From NCBI GenBank assembly GCA_030144725.1, contig JASKMD010000031.1:11520862-11584861 (forward strand): a stretch of 64,000 nucleotides of DNA. The letters run 5' to 3'. Within the stretch, counting starts at the first letter, position 1. Every line of letters starts with the position of its first letter. Both the position numbers and the translations under genes were made by a program. The notes beneath the pieces are model-generated. The model saw only the letters and a program-made list of their open reading frames with translations, had not been told where the DNA came from and did no database searches. The stretch comes from Haematococcus lacustris (taxonomy: Eukaryota > Chlorophyta > Chlorophyceae > Chlamydomonadales > Haematococcaceae). Below are positions 11,948 through 25,500 of the stretch, one piece after another.

Positions 11948-14900
11948 TCAGCGCCCCCCCAGGCCTGAGGCACGTGACAGGAAGTCCTCCAGGGACAGGT
12001 TGTCGTCCCCATGAGACACCTTGACCTCCTCCGGGATGAACAGCTTGCCCAGGCTAGCCTTCACGTCCAGGACTGGTCCTGTAGCAGCATCTGCAGGGAG
12101 GCAGGCAGCAGCTGCAGGTAACAGACCTGGGTGATGGGGGCTTGCGCTGGACAGGGTGGATGGAGCAGGGTGGAGGGGCGGACCAGCAGCCAAGCCAACC
12201 ATGGCTGCAAGCATCAGGTCAACTGTGTGGTGTGCAGCTGACCGGGAAACCCTCCACCATCCCCAGCCTGAGGCAAGGGTTGCAGTGGGTTATAGTTACC
12301 CTCTGCCTGATACGCCCCCCCGACCCACCCCACCTCACCTGACTCATCCACAACTGCGCCATGCGCTCTCAGCCACACCATGCATGCGGCGTCAGCCTGC
12401 TCTCTTGTTTCTGCCGGGGCCAGCTTGCCTGGGTACAGCAGCTGGCTGCAGCCTGGCAGTGGCTTGGCGCCCTGGTCTGGTTGCGGTGCAGGGAACGGCC
12501 CAAAGCCCAGGCTGGTTGAGACAAAGCTCAGGGGCAGGGCAGCCTTGTACACCTTGACAAGCAGGTTGAGCGCAGCCCAGCGCAGCCGTGGTGCCATCAA
12601 GTCGAGGAGGGCACGCTGCAGGCCTGGCGCAGTGGCATAGGCTGCAAAGAATGCCGGGTAGTTTGCATTGAAGGCCGCAGCACGGGCTCGCAACGCATTG
12701 GCCACAGCGCCTTCTGGGTCTGGACCGCCTGCTGCTGCTGCTGCCGGCGCAGCTGCGCTGTTGGCGCCAGCTGGGGCTGCTTGGCTGCTGGGGAGGCTGG
12801 CTGTGCCTGAGGTGGCGCTGCAGGAGCTGGCAGTTGCGGAGGGCACCATGGCCAGTGCCACCTTCATGGTGGCCAGCAGGGCCTTGTTAGCACCAGCCCG
12901 AGCGTGGGCTGCGTTGTAGATGACGCGGTATGCTGTGAACTCAGCAGCACAGCCAGCCACGCCATCAGCGTACAAGCTTGCCTGCAGGAAGCACCACACA
13001 GCCTCACATACCTTAGCTTGCAAACCTAGTGAATGGAGTCGAGGCCCAGTTTGCCTTGGCAGCAGGTCATGGCACCAACCATACCATGTTGCATGCCCAC
13101 TACCCAATTAGGTCAGCTGCCAGGCTCAGATGTAGATGTCCTGAGATGGGGATGAGTTGGTGGCAAAGCTTGGCACTGGCCACAGGCAGCCTTGCTGCTA
13201 TCATATTGCTTGCATGCCAATGCCTCACTGCATGTACAGTTGCTTACCATCGTAAAGCAGTACTGGCTAGCTGTGCCCTGAATATGCAAGCACACCCACC
13301 AGCTGTGTTTGGCACTGATTGTACTCAGCCATGTCGCCGTACTCGAGTGCCGCGCGCGCGTGCGTCTCGTACACTGACACCGCGAGCTCGTTGCGCAAAT
13401 GCTGCACAGTGCAGTCCTGCCGAATGCCCTTGAGCTGATCGCAAGCGTAGAACCAGTTCACGCTGCCGGCTTGCATGAGCCCCACTAAGCGGTCGAGCGC
13501 CTTACGCAGCACGGGCTCAGAGCGCACGACGCTCGCGTCAGGCGCAGCCGTGAGGCGGAAGTAACTCTTCTCCAAGTCTGTGCAGGTTCCTTTGATGACC
13601 ACAGACGTCAGGTCAAACTCTTCACCGTCGCTGCTCCGCTCCTCCTCCTCATCTTCGTGCGCACGGCCAGGGTGATGCCGCTGCCACGATTGCAAGCCGC
13701 CACGCGCGCGTCCGTCGCCAAAACGCCCAGCGCGCTGCTCTGCCTTGGTCTTCTCCACAGAGGTCAGCGGCGACTGCTCTGCCTCCTCCAGCTTCTTCTT
13801 CTGCTTCTTGCCTACTTGGTGCTGGAAGTGCTGCTGCTGCTTCTGATGATGACTGCTCTTGCCAGCCTGCTGCCTACTGTTGGTCCAGCCTGCCGCATCA
13901 TCCTGCTTCAGGCTGGCAGCAGAAGTCTCAGCTTCCTCCCAGCGAGCTCTCTTGCTGCGCAGGCCCCCAGCACCCTGCCCCTCCCTGTCACTTGCCCTGG
14001 GTGAATGCAAATGCTCACCCTGCCCCTGAACTCCTGCCTTGCCACCTGCACCCTCCTCAGTGCCACCCAATGCTGGCACCATCTCCACATCCCAGTCCAC
14101 TAACCACATGCGGCCTGCCCCTTCCACAGCTTTGATCTTTTCTGTCAGCTTCAAGGTCATGGCTTTGCGCTCAGGGTCAGTGCGGCAGCGGTTGAAGCAG
14201 CGCTCCACCCACCCTGAGAAGGCGGGGGGAAACTTGGAGGTGGCAGCAGCAGCAGGGGTGGCAGCAGGGGTGGCGGCAGGAGTGGCACCAGGGGCAGCAG
14301 CATGGGCGGGGGCTGAGCCTGCTGTTTGTGAGCCCCATGCTCCCTGAGTAGCTGGCTGCTGGCTTCCATACCAATGCTGCTGCTGCTGCTGCTTTTGCTG
14401 CTGCTGCACTGTGGAGCCATCAGCTGCATGGTAGGATGGAGCACGGTGGTACGCAGGGTGATGCGCTGCACTGCCAGAGCCTGCTTGGCTTGAACTGGCG
14501 GTGGGCACAGCCACAGTGGATGAAGGAGCACTGGTAGGGGGCCTGGGCTTAATGATGCCAGGCAGGGGTCCTGCTGGCTTGATGATCAGAGGAGCTGAGT
14601 GGCCAGAACGCCGCCCCTCCAGGTCACCCGTCCTTGCAGCTGCAAGCGCGCCTGGAGGGGAGGCGGAAGGGGGCCGGGCGGACATGCTGGTGGGTGGGGC
14701 CACTGCATGGTAGCTGCCACAACGCATGTCACCCTTGATGGACTGCTGCTGGTGCTGCGGCTCTGGTGGGTGTGGCGAGTAAGGCTGGTTCTGTTGGGGA
14801 TATGGCTGCTGGTGTAGGTAGCTCTGCTTCCAGGATTGAGACCCATTCATGGTAGCTGCCCTCTGCTGCTGCTGCTGGGACAGTCGCCAGCCAGGGGAGC

Positions 14901-15707
14901 TGGCTGCGTTGGCAGACTGCCACTCAGCACTCACTGCATCTGCAGGTGCGCTTGTGGGTGTGGCTGCCGGCTTTGCTGCTTGCTGCTGCTGCTGTTGCTG
15001 CTGTTGCTGCTGCTGTTGCAGCTGCTGTTGTTGCAGCTGCTGTTGGTGCTGTTGCAGCTGCTGTTGGTGCTGTTGCAGCTGCTGTTGGTGTTGCTGCTGC
15101 TGGTGTGCATAGGTAGGGCCGTAGTTCAGAGAGGCAGCTGGATGGAGGTTGGAGGAAGCCATGTAGGACAAGTAGTCATAACCTGGGGGAGCCATGTGAC
15201 CCGCAGTTGCAGCTGCTGCCAGGTGCTGCTGCGGGTAGGCTCCATAAGCCCCAGCATAGTATTGCTGCTGTGCATAGTACTGCTGCCAGGCCGCATAATG
15301 AGCGGCATCAACCACAGGGTCGCTGGGAACCTGCGCAGTTGCTGTAGCAGAGCTGGGCTCGCTAGGTGTAGATGAAGCAGCTGGCGGAGCAGGCGGCGGT
15401 GCAGGAGCCTTGGCAGCGTCAGCAGATGCATCAGCGGTGCCTGGCGCTGGGCCTTCTGGCAAAGGCGGAGGACTTTCTACGCGCGGTGGTGCTGCTGCTG
15501 CTGGTGTGGCGAGAGCAGCCGACGGGGCGAGTTGCGAATAGTAGGCGTAGTAGGCGGCCTGCGCGCACAGCCCATGTAAACGCTGAGATGCTGAGCTTCA
15601 AAAGAAGCAGCGGCTTTGCCAACTGCACCTGGTCATATCCAGGGTGAACGAACGTGCTCCCAGGCCAAGCAGGGACCTGTCCTGCCCAAGCTGCAGCTGC
15701 GGACATT
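11948..15707 (-). CDS. SAC3A: SAC3/GANP family protein A (SAC3A/THP3/LENG8 type)
   Basis: Four exons with matching phases: 15707-15630, 15558-13300, 12981-12339 and 12090-11948, about 1,040 residues. The N-terminal two thirds is Gln/Pro/Ala/Ser-rich, with poly-Gln near residues 175-220. A conserved segment FSGWVERCFNRCRTD lies before the SAC3/GANP (PCI-like) domain, which spans about 670-925. Diagnostic stretches are FDLTSVVIKGTCTDLEKSYF, LTAAPDASVVRSEPVL, CDQLKGIRQDCTVQHLRN and YETHARAALEYGDMAEYNQC, continuing over the intron with AEFTAYRVIYNA. The C-terminal exon (KLFIPEEVKVSHGDDNLSL, then a short tail) also matches the plant SAC3A tail. Known role: relatives scaffold mRNA export (TREX-2) or transcription and splicing-coupled complexes; SAC3A/THP3 members are the latter type. 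It is nuclear. The gene is divergent from the ePHD-AAA gene at 16504. An Ala-rich insertion interrupts the domain, as is common in algae. Confidence 0.9.
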
Positions 15708-16503
15708 GTATACGCGCCTGCTTTGAACCTGCGCAAAGGCAGTGGCTTCGTGTGGCATGCAGTGTCATGCTGTAATGCTGAGTCTTAACCTCTACACGGA
15801 CCTTCTGCCGCGATGATTTTCTCGGCGAGGATTGTGCGCACGAAACAAGCAGTGGACCAAGGTAGGCAATACCGCGTACGGGTCGCTTCAGAGCAGCACT
15901 CCAGAGCAGCACTCCAGGGCAGCTTCCGCATGCAGACATGCCCTGACAATTGCACTAACATGAATATGTGGGGGGAAACAGTCTCCTGTGAGCCTAACCC
16001 CCGGATACAGGCACTGTGATAGTTAAATACAGAACTCGGCGCACAAAAGCGTAACGTATACACCTCTTTCCTTGGAATGCCTCGTGGTCTGCCTGTTACA
16101 TGCATATTCTTCTGGTCGATGTATGTGATGCTCTAGAAACTATCAAGTGTCTTTGTGCCGCTGCTAGTCTTGGTGGGCGTTGAGATTTAGTCAGTGGTTC
16201 GACTGTGCTTACCTATGCGTCGTTCATGACAAACACGCACCAGGTTTACTCCGGTCACGACGCGGGGCAGACGTGAGACGCGGAGACGCATCCATGGGAC
16301 ATGGATCACTGGCATGGACCATGGACCTACTTGTGCGTTCTCTTGCATACTAGCAAGCCGCAGCGCCCTTCTATCCATGCACCTATTGTAGCCCACTGCA
16401 GCACACTTTACATGCCTCACCGCTCTTATGACCTACCATTGCCATGTTATGCATCAACCCCGCCTAGTGCTAGGTTCGTGCGCATTGGAGACAGCTGATT
16501 CAT
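15708..16503. promoter_or_regulatory. Divergent intergenic region, SAC3A (-) and ePHD-AAA (+)
   Basis: About 0.8 kb separates the two inferred start codons and should contain both promoters and 5' UTRs. A short tandem duplication of an AGAGCAGCACTCC unit occurs near 15892-15917. I saw no clear TATA box. Confidence 0.45.
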
Positions 16504-19500
16504 ATGCCGACCCTGGCGAAATGTGCGCTGTGCGAAAACAAGGCGCAAAACCTGCTCGGACCGCTGCTTGGTCCGCTGCCTGGATTTGGTGGGAGCGACA
16601 CATGGTGCCACCGGCTCTGCGCCCTGTGGTCGCCCGAGGTGGGGAACCTGACGCTTGCCCGACTCCATGCCTGCACTTCAGGTTGCTGTTTCCCCTCCCG
16701 CTCCATGCCCTAGGTCGTGCATGCATATGTTTCACGCCTTGCAATGAACAGAACTGCCTGCCCACATCCAGCCTGGCGTGCTGCCACCACACCCACATCA
16801 TCTGCTGATGCACTCCCCTCCCCCCCTGCCTCATTAGGTCGCCACACACCAACTCACCGCTACTCCAGGTGCAGCCCTCCTCCCCACCCCCACATCCACT
16901 CACACCCATCCAGGCACTACAGACCCAGCACTACAGCAGTACAAGTGTGACAGGCCATTCCTTGTAAACCCCCAGGTGTATCAATCTGAGGACGGGCTGC
17001 TCATGCAAGTGTCAGCAGCGGTGCGGCGTGGCCGTGCCATGAAGTGCTCCTCCTGCAGCCGCCGTGGCGCCACCGTGGGCTGCCGCGTGGACAGCTGCCC
17101 CTGCTGCTACCACCTGCCCTGTGCTGTGGCCACCCGCTGCCTGTTCAACCCTCAGACCTGGGCGGTGGCGTGCCCCAGGCACAGAGGGCGCTTCAAGCAG
17201 GAGGCCCTGGCCCTGCAGCAGCAGCAGCAGCAGCAGCAAGGGGGGCAGGGGCTGCTGAGCCCAGGGGAGAGGCCGCTTCAGTGAGTGGGATGGTGTTGAT
17301 CAGGAGGGGTGGGGGCTGGAGGGAGGGGGCCTGGGGAAGAGGGGTGGGGAGAGGGATAGAGAGGGGGAAAGAGGGAGAAAGAGGGAGGTGTGACCCCCAA
17401 GTTGTCCCTGCTGCTTCCTCTGCTGTGCCTGCTGTCAGGTTGGGTGCGTTTTCGCCCATGGCCCAGCGTAAGCTGCCCAGCCCGGCAAGCCTCCCCTGGG
17501 GCTCCTCAGGCTTGCGGCCACCCCTCCCCCGCACCCTTTCACGCCTTGGACCTCGCCCCTCGGCCCAAGGCAGCAGGGCAGGCCCATCCTCCGTCCCTTT
17601 TCCCGCACCCACGACAGCAGCAGCGGTCAAGGCCAGGGCTGCAGCAGCTGCAGCGATCGAGCATGTGGGGAGGGGGGGAAGAGGAAGAGGCAGGGGGGAA
17701 GGGGGAGGGGTGGGCAGCGAGGGGGGCCCAGGGGGCAGGGGCCTCTGCAGGTCTGGCGCACACCAGGCCGGGCTGAGGGGGAGCAGGCCAGGGAGCCCAG
17801 GTTGTGGCCCCCCTAGCAAACGCTGGAAGGTGGGTGTCACACTACTGCCCCTTCCCCCTGTAGCTCAGTGTACCTGTCAGTACTGTACTGTACAGTACTG
17901 TACCGTACTGTATTGTACTGTACTGTACTGTGTACTGCCTGCCCCCTGTAGCTCAGTCTACTTGAAGGTGAGCCTGCCACAGCTGTGCCTGTAGCAGCCG
18001 TGCCAGCCTTGCGCCAAACAGCCTGGCTGAGCCTGTAGCAGCTGGGCATTCCTTGCACCCCTCCAAGCGCACGCCTTCCTCCTGCTGCCGCCTGCACCAC
18101 CCCCTGGCTGGCTGGCTGACTGACTGCAGCACTTAAGGAGAGCAATGGCTCCGGGTAGTCCCTCCCCACCTGGCTGGCTGGCTGAATGAAATGAAGACAG
18201 GCAGACTGGCCAGCTGAGCAGGCATGCATCAAGGACGAGCAATGGCTCTGGCCCCCCACCCACCCCCCGCCACCTCCTAGCTGGATGGCAATCCCTATCC
18301 ACTTTGGAAAACCCACAAAAAGTGATAAATCCATTCGCCCATAACCCATAACCAGCTTTAACTGCTGATCTCAGAGGTATGACCGCAAACAACCCGTCAT
18401 GGCCGCCTGGCCCCTGCTCTCCCAGGTGGACCCTGAGGCAGTGGCCGCCCTGCATGGCGCGGCGCAGCAGGCCCTCAGGCAAGCGGGGCAGGAGCAGCGT
18501 GAGGCCGCGGTCAGGGCGGCAGCGGGGCCGGCAGGGCCAGGTGAGGGGCTGGGAGGTAGCAGTACGCTCCTTCGCTGACCCCCCTTGGCCCAGGCCTGCT
18601 GTGGGAGGAGGGAGGGGGAGGGGCGGTTGGTTTGATTTATATGGAAAGGAAAAGCAGGGAGGGGGGGGTAGAAAGGAAGCAGCCCTGCCCCCGTCCCCCC
18701 GCCTGGCCCCTACCTTCACCCCTGCTGCCCCCGCCCCTGCCTCTCCCCCAGCCCCTGGCCTTGCTGAGAGTGTGCCCCTGTGCCATCAGCCACCCACAGC
18801 CAGGGCCGTATGCCTGGTGCGCTGCTGCCAGGTGCGGGTGGCGCTGAGGAGGGGGAGGACGAGGCGGAGTGGGCCTATGCTGAGCGGAGGCGGCTGTGGA
18901 AGGACCGGGCCCGCTTGGGGCCTGTCATCCTGGCTGGGAGGGGTGCGTCCCCTCACTCTCACTCTCACTCGCACAACAGTTGGGTACCCTCCCAGGCTCA
19001 CAGGCCCCTTCCACTTGGCCCGAGCAGGACCCGGGGCGTGGTGCCGTGCTCACTAGCAGTGCTGGCTGATGTCTGATCCACGCTGAAACAAACCGCTCTT
19101 ACTCACTGTGTCTGACTCACACTCGTTTTGTCCATGTTCACGGCAGTATGTGAAGTAGCATGCAAAGGCCGGGGATGCGCAGCCTGGAGCCATAGCCCTG
19201 ACTTAGCCATAGACATCATGTTTCAGACCAGCTTCCTCCCCCGGGGCCCCCCCTGCCCTAAATGCCCCGCCCCCCTGCTGCTGCTCTCATGTACCAGGTG
19301 GGGGGGCGGAGGCTGTGGCAGCAGCAGGCAGGGAGTGTGGTGTGGAGGGGACTGCCTGGGGTGGGCTGGCTGCCCCCCTGGCCGTGTGGGGGGCGGAGCG
19401 GCCTGGCTTTGAGTCATTGGGGGGTCTGCCTCATGTGGTGAGGGGGGAAGCACAGATGGAGGGAGGGAGGGAGAGAGGGAGGGAGGAAGTGAAGGTAGGG

Positions 19501-22500
19501 GGAGGGGGTTGGCTGGGAGGGGGCAGAGTGGGGAGGGAAGAGGGGGGACAGGGAGCTGGAAAGCATCACAGACGAGTACGGCTGGGCAAGGATCAACTGA
19601 GGGTTTTGGCTGTGTGAGCAGGGTAGGCAGGCAGGGGCGAGACCTGTCAGGCACCCCTCGTATCCGCCTGCCCCTAGTGCCTGCACATCACCATCCCTGT
19701 TGGTGCTGGTGTCATGAACTTCTAATCTTGGCATCATACGAACACCATATGTTTATATGTTACGTGGGGCATGTGCACCATGCAGGTGGATGCCATGCGC
19801 AGCTTGGCGCTGCTGCCCCTGCAGTACCCAGACCTCATGCAGGCCATGGGCATTGATCCACCCAGGTCATACTCTGGTCTTAATCACAGCACCAGCTGGC
19901 CGCTGCCCCCTCTTTTCCACCTGCACCTCCACCACTGCACCAGTACCAGCAGTATGCACCAGCACTGGCACTAGCGCTGGCAGCAGCGCCCTGAGCTGTG
20001 GCACCAAGAGCAGCAGTATGAAGCATGAACTGACGGTCAAGACGAAGAGAGTGTGTCGTGCTGTTGCCACAGGGGCATCCTATTCCATGGCGTTGCTGGC
20101 AGTGGCAAGACGTCCGCAGTCCGAGCTCTTGCAGGCGAGCTTGCTAAACAGGTGCTGGAGCTACCTTGTCTGTCAACAACACGAAGTGCCAAGACAATGG
20201 CTGTAGCAGTTGACTGTAACTGCTACACTGCTGCCAGCCAACCCACTTGCTTGCTTTTCTCTCCCAGGCGCCGCGGCCCGTCGCGTTCTACGTTCGAAAG
20301 GGCGCAGACTGCCTCGGCAAGTACGTGGGCGACGCCGAGCGAACCCTGCGCTTGCTTTTTGACGATGTGAGTGCAATCTAGCCTCCCCTTCGTTTCTGTG
20401 AGACCGAAACTTTCAAACTGACCGACAGCTCCACGACCTCACCCATTGATGAGTCGATTGAGCCAAGCCTGAGCGGAACCCTTTTCCCCTTCAGACAGGC
20501 TTATGCATGCACCCCTGCACGCTGTCTATCAAGAGGCTGTGACACAGCTTGCCTAACACCACTCAGCCCGCATACATGTGACGAGAAAGCATCCCGACCA
20601 TGCATGGACAACACAATAGTATTGCGACAGCCTAACGACAGACTAATGGCGCTGATGGCGATAATTGGGATTAGAGTAGCAATAGCAATGATAGTGGTGG
20701 CAATAGTCGGGGTGGTGGTGGGGTGTGTGTAAGGTTGGGGCTGGGGTTGCTGCTAGGGGTGGATGCTAGCAGTGCCTTCCATGTTGCCCCAGCGCAGGCC
20801 CGTGCCCGCGCCCCCTCCGTCATCTTCCTGGACGAGCTGGATGCGCTGGCCCCTGCCAGGGCCACAAGAGAGAGCACGCAGGACCAGGCAAGGCCGGCTG
20901 CTGCCTGGGGCATGTGCTCAACGAGCAGGTGGCTGGGGGGGTGGTCAGCGGGTGCTGTGCTGGCAGACCCGAAGCACATACCCCTCTCCTGGCAGGAGCA
21001 GTGGTAGGAGCAGTGGCAGAGGGGGAATTAGTCAATGCTTGACAGGCATGATAACCCCCTTGGTCCTTCGTTTCTTCCCTACTTCCCTCCCGTCGTTCTT
21101 CTCAGGGGGAAGGGGGTTGGGGGGTCCAGGGCGGAGCAGAAGGGGTGGGAGGTCAGGGGGTGGAGGGGTGGAGGGGTAAATTCCTGGGTTTGGTGGGAGG
21201 GGGGGCCGGTCAGAGTGCCACTGCTGAGGGGGTGCCGGCCCTGAGCTGAGGGGGTGCTGGCCCTGAGCTGAGGGGGTGCTGGCCCTGAGCTGAGGGGGTG
21301 CTGGCCCTGCTGCAGGTGCACGCCAGCGTAGTGTCCACCCTGCTCAGCCTCATGGACGGCGTGGCAGAGCGTGGCCACGTGCTGGTCATTGCCGCCACCA
21401 ATAGGTGTGACCCCTGAACACCTGGTGTGACCTTCACATGGCTACTTGGGTTACATGCATGGACTCTATTCAGGCCAACAAAACTCATTCAACAAGGAAC
21501 AACATGTCGGCCTGTGGGTAATCTCACTCCGCTACAATCATATTGAAGCATCCTCGGTCGCACCCTTGATGACTGCAAACCCCACGTAGATGGCACTTTC
21601 CCGGGACAGACCACTGGGCACCTCATCAAAACTAACAGCGTAATTAAAGGCTAACAGCCTGGCGAAACAAACCTACCCTAACCATCCCTCGAGTCGCCAG
21701 AGCTCTTGGGCTGGGCTTTGAGAGCAATGACGCTCTCTGTGGACACGGAATTTAATTAATCGCCCCGGCCGGCGACACCTGCGAGCACAAAGGGCACGGG
21801 GACATTAGGGTGGAGTGCGGGAGTGTGGGCTATGTGCTACGTGCGGGGCAACCAGGGCAACTTGAGCTATGCGGGCTATGTGCAAGACTTGCTTACCTGT
21901 GTGCGTTGTGCGTTGTGTGCTATGTGCGGGACAATGGCATATGCGGGGCAACAAGGGCAAGGTGTGCGGGCTATGTGCGGGGCAACAAGGGCAAGGGGCT
22001 TACCTTTCAGAGAGGTCTGGCCTTACGCCATTCTACGTGCCGTGTGTCAGGATTAATGCGCGGTCACGACTTGGCGCGTCGATCTGCGGACACAAGCACA
22101 AGCATAGGGCAATAGTTAGTAAGTACGTAACGGGGCTGCTTTATTGCGGGGCTGCTGGACTGCGGTGTTAGTGCTGGTGTGGTGCTGGTGTTGCTGGTGC
22201 TGTGGCGGAGCTCACCTTCAATGGGCTCCTTCCGCACCGCATAAGCGATGGTTCCAGCGTGGCCCACACCGGGGCTGACTGCTTGGGGTCCGCGCAGTAA
22301 TCAGAGCAGGCCGCCACGCCTGCTCCAAGTAAGATGGCAATCTGTGGCAAACGGAGCTTTTCATGCTGTCCGCTGTCACACTGTGCGCGTGTCCGTCCTT
22401 TGACAGCCGTTGCATTTGAGGACACGTCCTTAGCTGCTGGTTAGCTGCTGACAGTTGAGACCTGTAGGGGAGACCTCAGCGGAGACCTCAGCGGAGTCAT

Positions 22501-25500
22501 CAGCGGAGACAGCTTACAGTGCGGCGTAGCGGAGCGAGACAAATGGCGTTCAGTGGCGTAATCTGGAATAAATTTTGATGGACTCTATTCAGGCCTCTTC
22601 ACCCCTTCACGACTCTATTCCCTGCACCACCTCCCCTGCATCCTTATGTCACTCCCTTCCCCCCAGCCCCCTACCACCTTCCCCCCACCTGCTGCTCCTT
22701 CACCCCCCCCACCCCCCCACCCCCTAGCCCCACCCCTCCCCTCCCCTCTCCCTTGCCCCATCCCTTTGCTCCTCTCTCCCCGCAGGCCAGACAGCCTGGA
22801 CCCTGCCCTGCGCCGGCCCGGCCGCTTTGACAAGGAGATCCAGTTTGGGCTCCCTGACGCGCCCCAGCGCGCCGCCATCCTGCGCTGCCTCACCCGCTCC
22901 TGGCAGCCGGCCCCCCCCGCCCCCCAGCTGCTGACCCAGCTGGCCCAGGCCACTGCTGGCTATGCGGGGGCAGACCTGCAGGCGTTGTGCTGCGCCGCTG
23001 TGCTGGCCGCTGCGCAGCGCTGCTTGCCTGGCGGCAGCTGGGGCCTGGATGAAGGGGAGGGGGCCCACGGGGGGGGTGGAGGGGAGAGGGGGGGTGAAGG
23101 GGAGGGGGGACCATTGGGAGGGGCGGGGGTGGGGGTGGGTGAAGAGATGGACGGGAAGCAGGGTGCGCCAGGGGGCCTGGGTGAGGAGGGGGTTGAGGCT
23201 GAGGGGGAGCAGCTGGCTGCCATGGAGGTGGACAGCAGCAGTGGGGAGGGGGGGCCCCAGGTCAGCTTGGTCTCAGGGGAAGGTGGACAACAGCAGGGCC
23301 TGGATCAGGGGGGCCAGCAGGAGGGGGGGCGGGAGCAGCAGGGGCAGCAGGAGGAGGAGGGGCAGGAGATGAGGAAGGAGAGGGAGAGGGAGGAAGGGTG
23401 CTCAGGCTCGCCAGCGCATGACAGAGATGATGAGGGGACTTTAACAGGGGCTGCGCTGGGCTCTGACTCATGGGCAGACAGACGGGCCGTGGGCGCCGCC
23501 TGCTGCCCTGCCACCTCCCCGCTGCCTCCTGCCTGCCCTCCCCCCTCCACACCCACTGCCACTGCTTGCACTCCCTTGCCCACCTCCCTCCCTGCCTGCT
23601 CTCAACCTCGCTGCTCGGGCCCTGCTCTGGGGGGTGGCTTCCTGGCTGCATTTGCCAGCTTTGGCAACGAGGTCAGCAGTGATCTGAAGAGAACACCTTT
23701 AGCGATGACGCTGGCGAGGTTTGAACCAGGGACCTCTGGAAGGGGGTTGCCTGGCGGGGCCACACCTCGCCCACTTGCGCAAGCAGGGCAAGGCCTGGCA
23801 AGGACTGGGTCAAGGGGGGTGGGGCCAGCCAGAGATGAAGGAGGGGCTGGATCAGGAGCAGCACCACCAATGACACCAGCAATGTTGCCGGCAGCAGGAG
23901 CAGCAGCTCTGACAATTGAAGGGGATGTGAGGGGGGCGCAAGGGGAGGGAGCAGGTGAGGACACCATGGCTGTGGAAGAAAACGCTGCCTTCCCTCCCTG
24001 CCCCCCTTCAGAGGGCCCTCCCACCCAGCCCTCCCCCTCCCCTTCCCCCTCCCCTTCCCCCTCCCCTTCCCCCTCCCCTTCCCCCTACCCCTACCCCAAC
24101 CCCTCCCCTCAAGCCCCACACCCGGCCTGCCGGCCCTGCCTTGGTGAACAGCTGCCCAGTTGTGAGCAGCACGCCTCACCCAACCCTGGCGTGAGTCAGC
24201 GGGCAGGCTGGCTTGCGCGTGTCCACGTCACGCCAGCTGACTGGGCGGCTGCACTCGCCTCCTCCCCCCCGCCTGCATCCCAGCATGATGCCTCGGCCCT
24301 GCTGCTCAACAACCTCCAGGCTGCAAGGGGCGCAGAGCTGGGAGCAGCTCCCGAGTTGTTGCCCCTGATACCCCAACCACCCCAAACACCTCAGCTGCCC
24401 CTAACGCACCCCCCTGCAGCAGGGGTGCAGCTCCCTCCCACCAGGGTTCAAACCCAGCCAGCAGCAGGCATAGGAATTCAGGAGGCGATTTGTTCTGCCG
24501 TGGCCACCACAGCCCCAGCCCCAGATGCTAGCGGCCCCCTCCCCTCCCGCCTCCAGCCGTGGGTGCAGCAGGCAGCTGCAGCCCTGGCACAGTGTCTGCC
24601 AGGAGTGCTGCCCACCCCGCTGGCTGCAGTGCTGGCGGGGGAGAGGGGGCAGGCACCTGGGGCAGGGGGGCTGGCAGGGGGGCCGGGGGAGGTCTGCGGG
24701 CCTGGCCCTGTGGCAGGGTTACGGTCAGGCGGGGGGGGTCCCTCTCGGGGGGTCCTTGTGTGTGGAGGGGGGGAGGGGGAGGCTGGGGAGGTGGTCCAGC
24801 AGCTGCTGCGCCTCACAGCTGGAGCTGTCAAGGTCAGCAGCACAGCTCACTACCTTGCCCCTGCCCCTGCCCCTGCCCCTGCCCCTGCCCCTGCCCCTGC
24901 CCCTGCCCCTGCCCCTGCCCTTGCCCCTGCCCCTGCCCCTGCCCCTGCCCCTGTGGCCTGCTCACCTGTAGAGTGGCTTAAGGTTAGCCCTGCTGCCTCC
25001 CCCTCCCCCCGGAGGCAGGTAGGTTGTGTGATGCCGCCTGCCTGCCTGCTGCTCGCCCCTACCTGGCCTCCCATAAGTTCTCCCCGCTGCCTGGCACCTG
25101 CTGGCTGCTGCCACAGACTGTCCACCTCACGCTGCCCAGCCTGGTATTAGCTGGTGGTGGGGATGCCCAGGAGGGGCTGCTGAAGACCCTGGCTATGGCC
25201 ACAGCCGCCCCCGCCCCCCCCTTGCTGTCCTCCTCGGACCCCAGCACCAGTGGCAGCAGCCAGGGGGGGATAGACGGGCCACAGCCAGTCCTGCTACACC
25301 TCCCGGACATCCAGGTCAGAGGGGCGGGCTGAGCTAGGGACAGAGGCGGGGGGAGAGCAGGGGGGCAAGAGGGGGAGGCTGACATCAGGGGCATCAGGGT
25401 GGAGCACGGGGTTGCGGGAGGGGCAGGGGAAGTGGGAGTGGGGAAAGGGCAACATCTTTGTTGCGCCCTCTTGCTTCCCATTTCCTACCTTGCATGCTCT

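Noticed and set aside
13657..14347. Plus-strand Leu-rich open frames opposite SAC3A
   Set aside because: Antisense shadows of poly-Gln/Ala codons of the SAC3A exon.
16428..16808. Alternative open frame over exon 1 of the ePHD-AAA gene
   Set aside because: The frame starting at 16504 encodes the first half of an ePHD finger and splices in phase to the second half.
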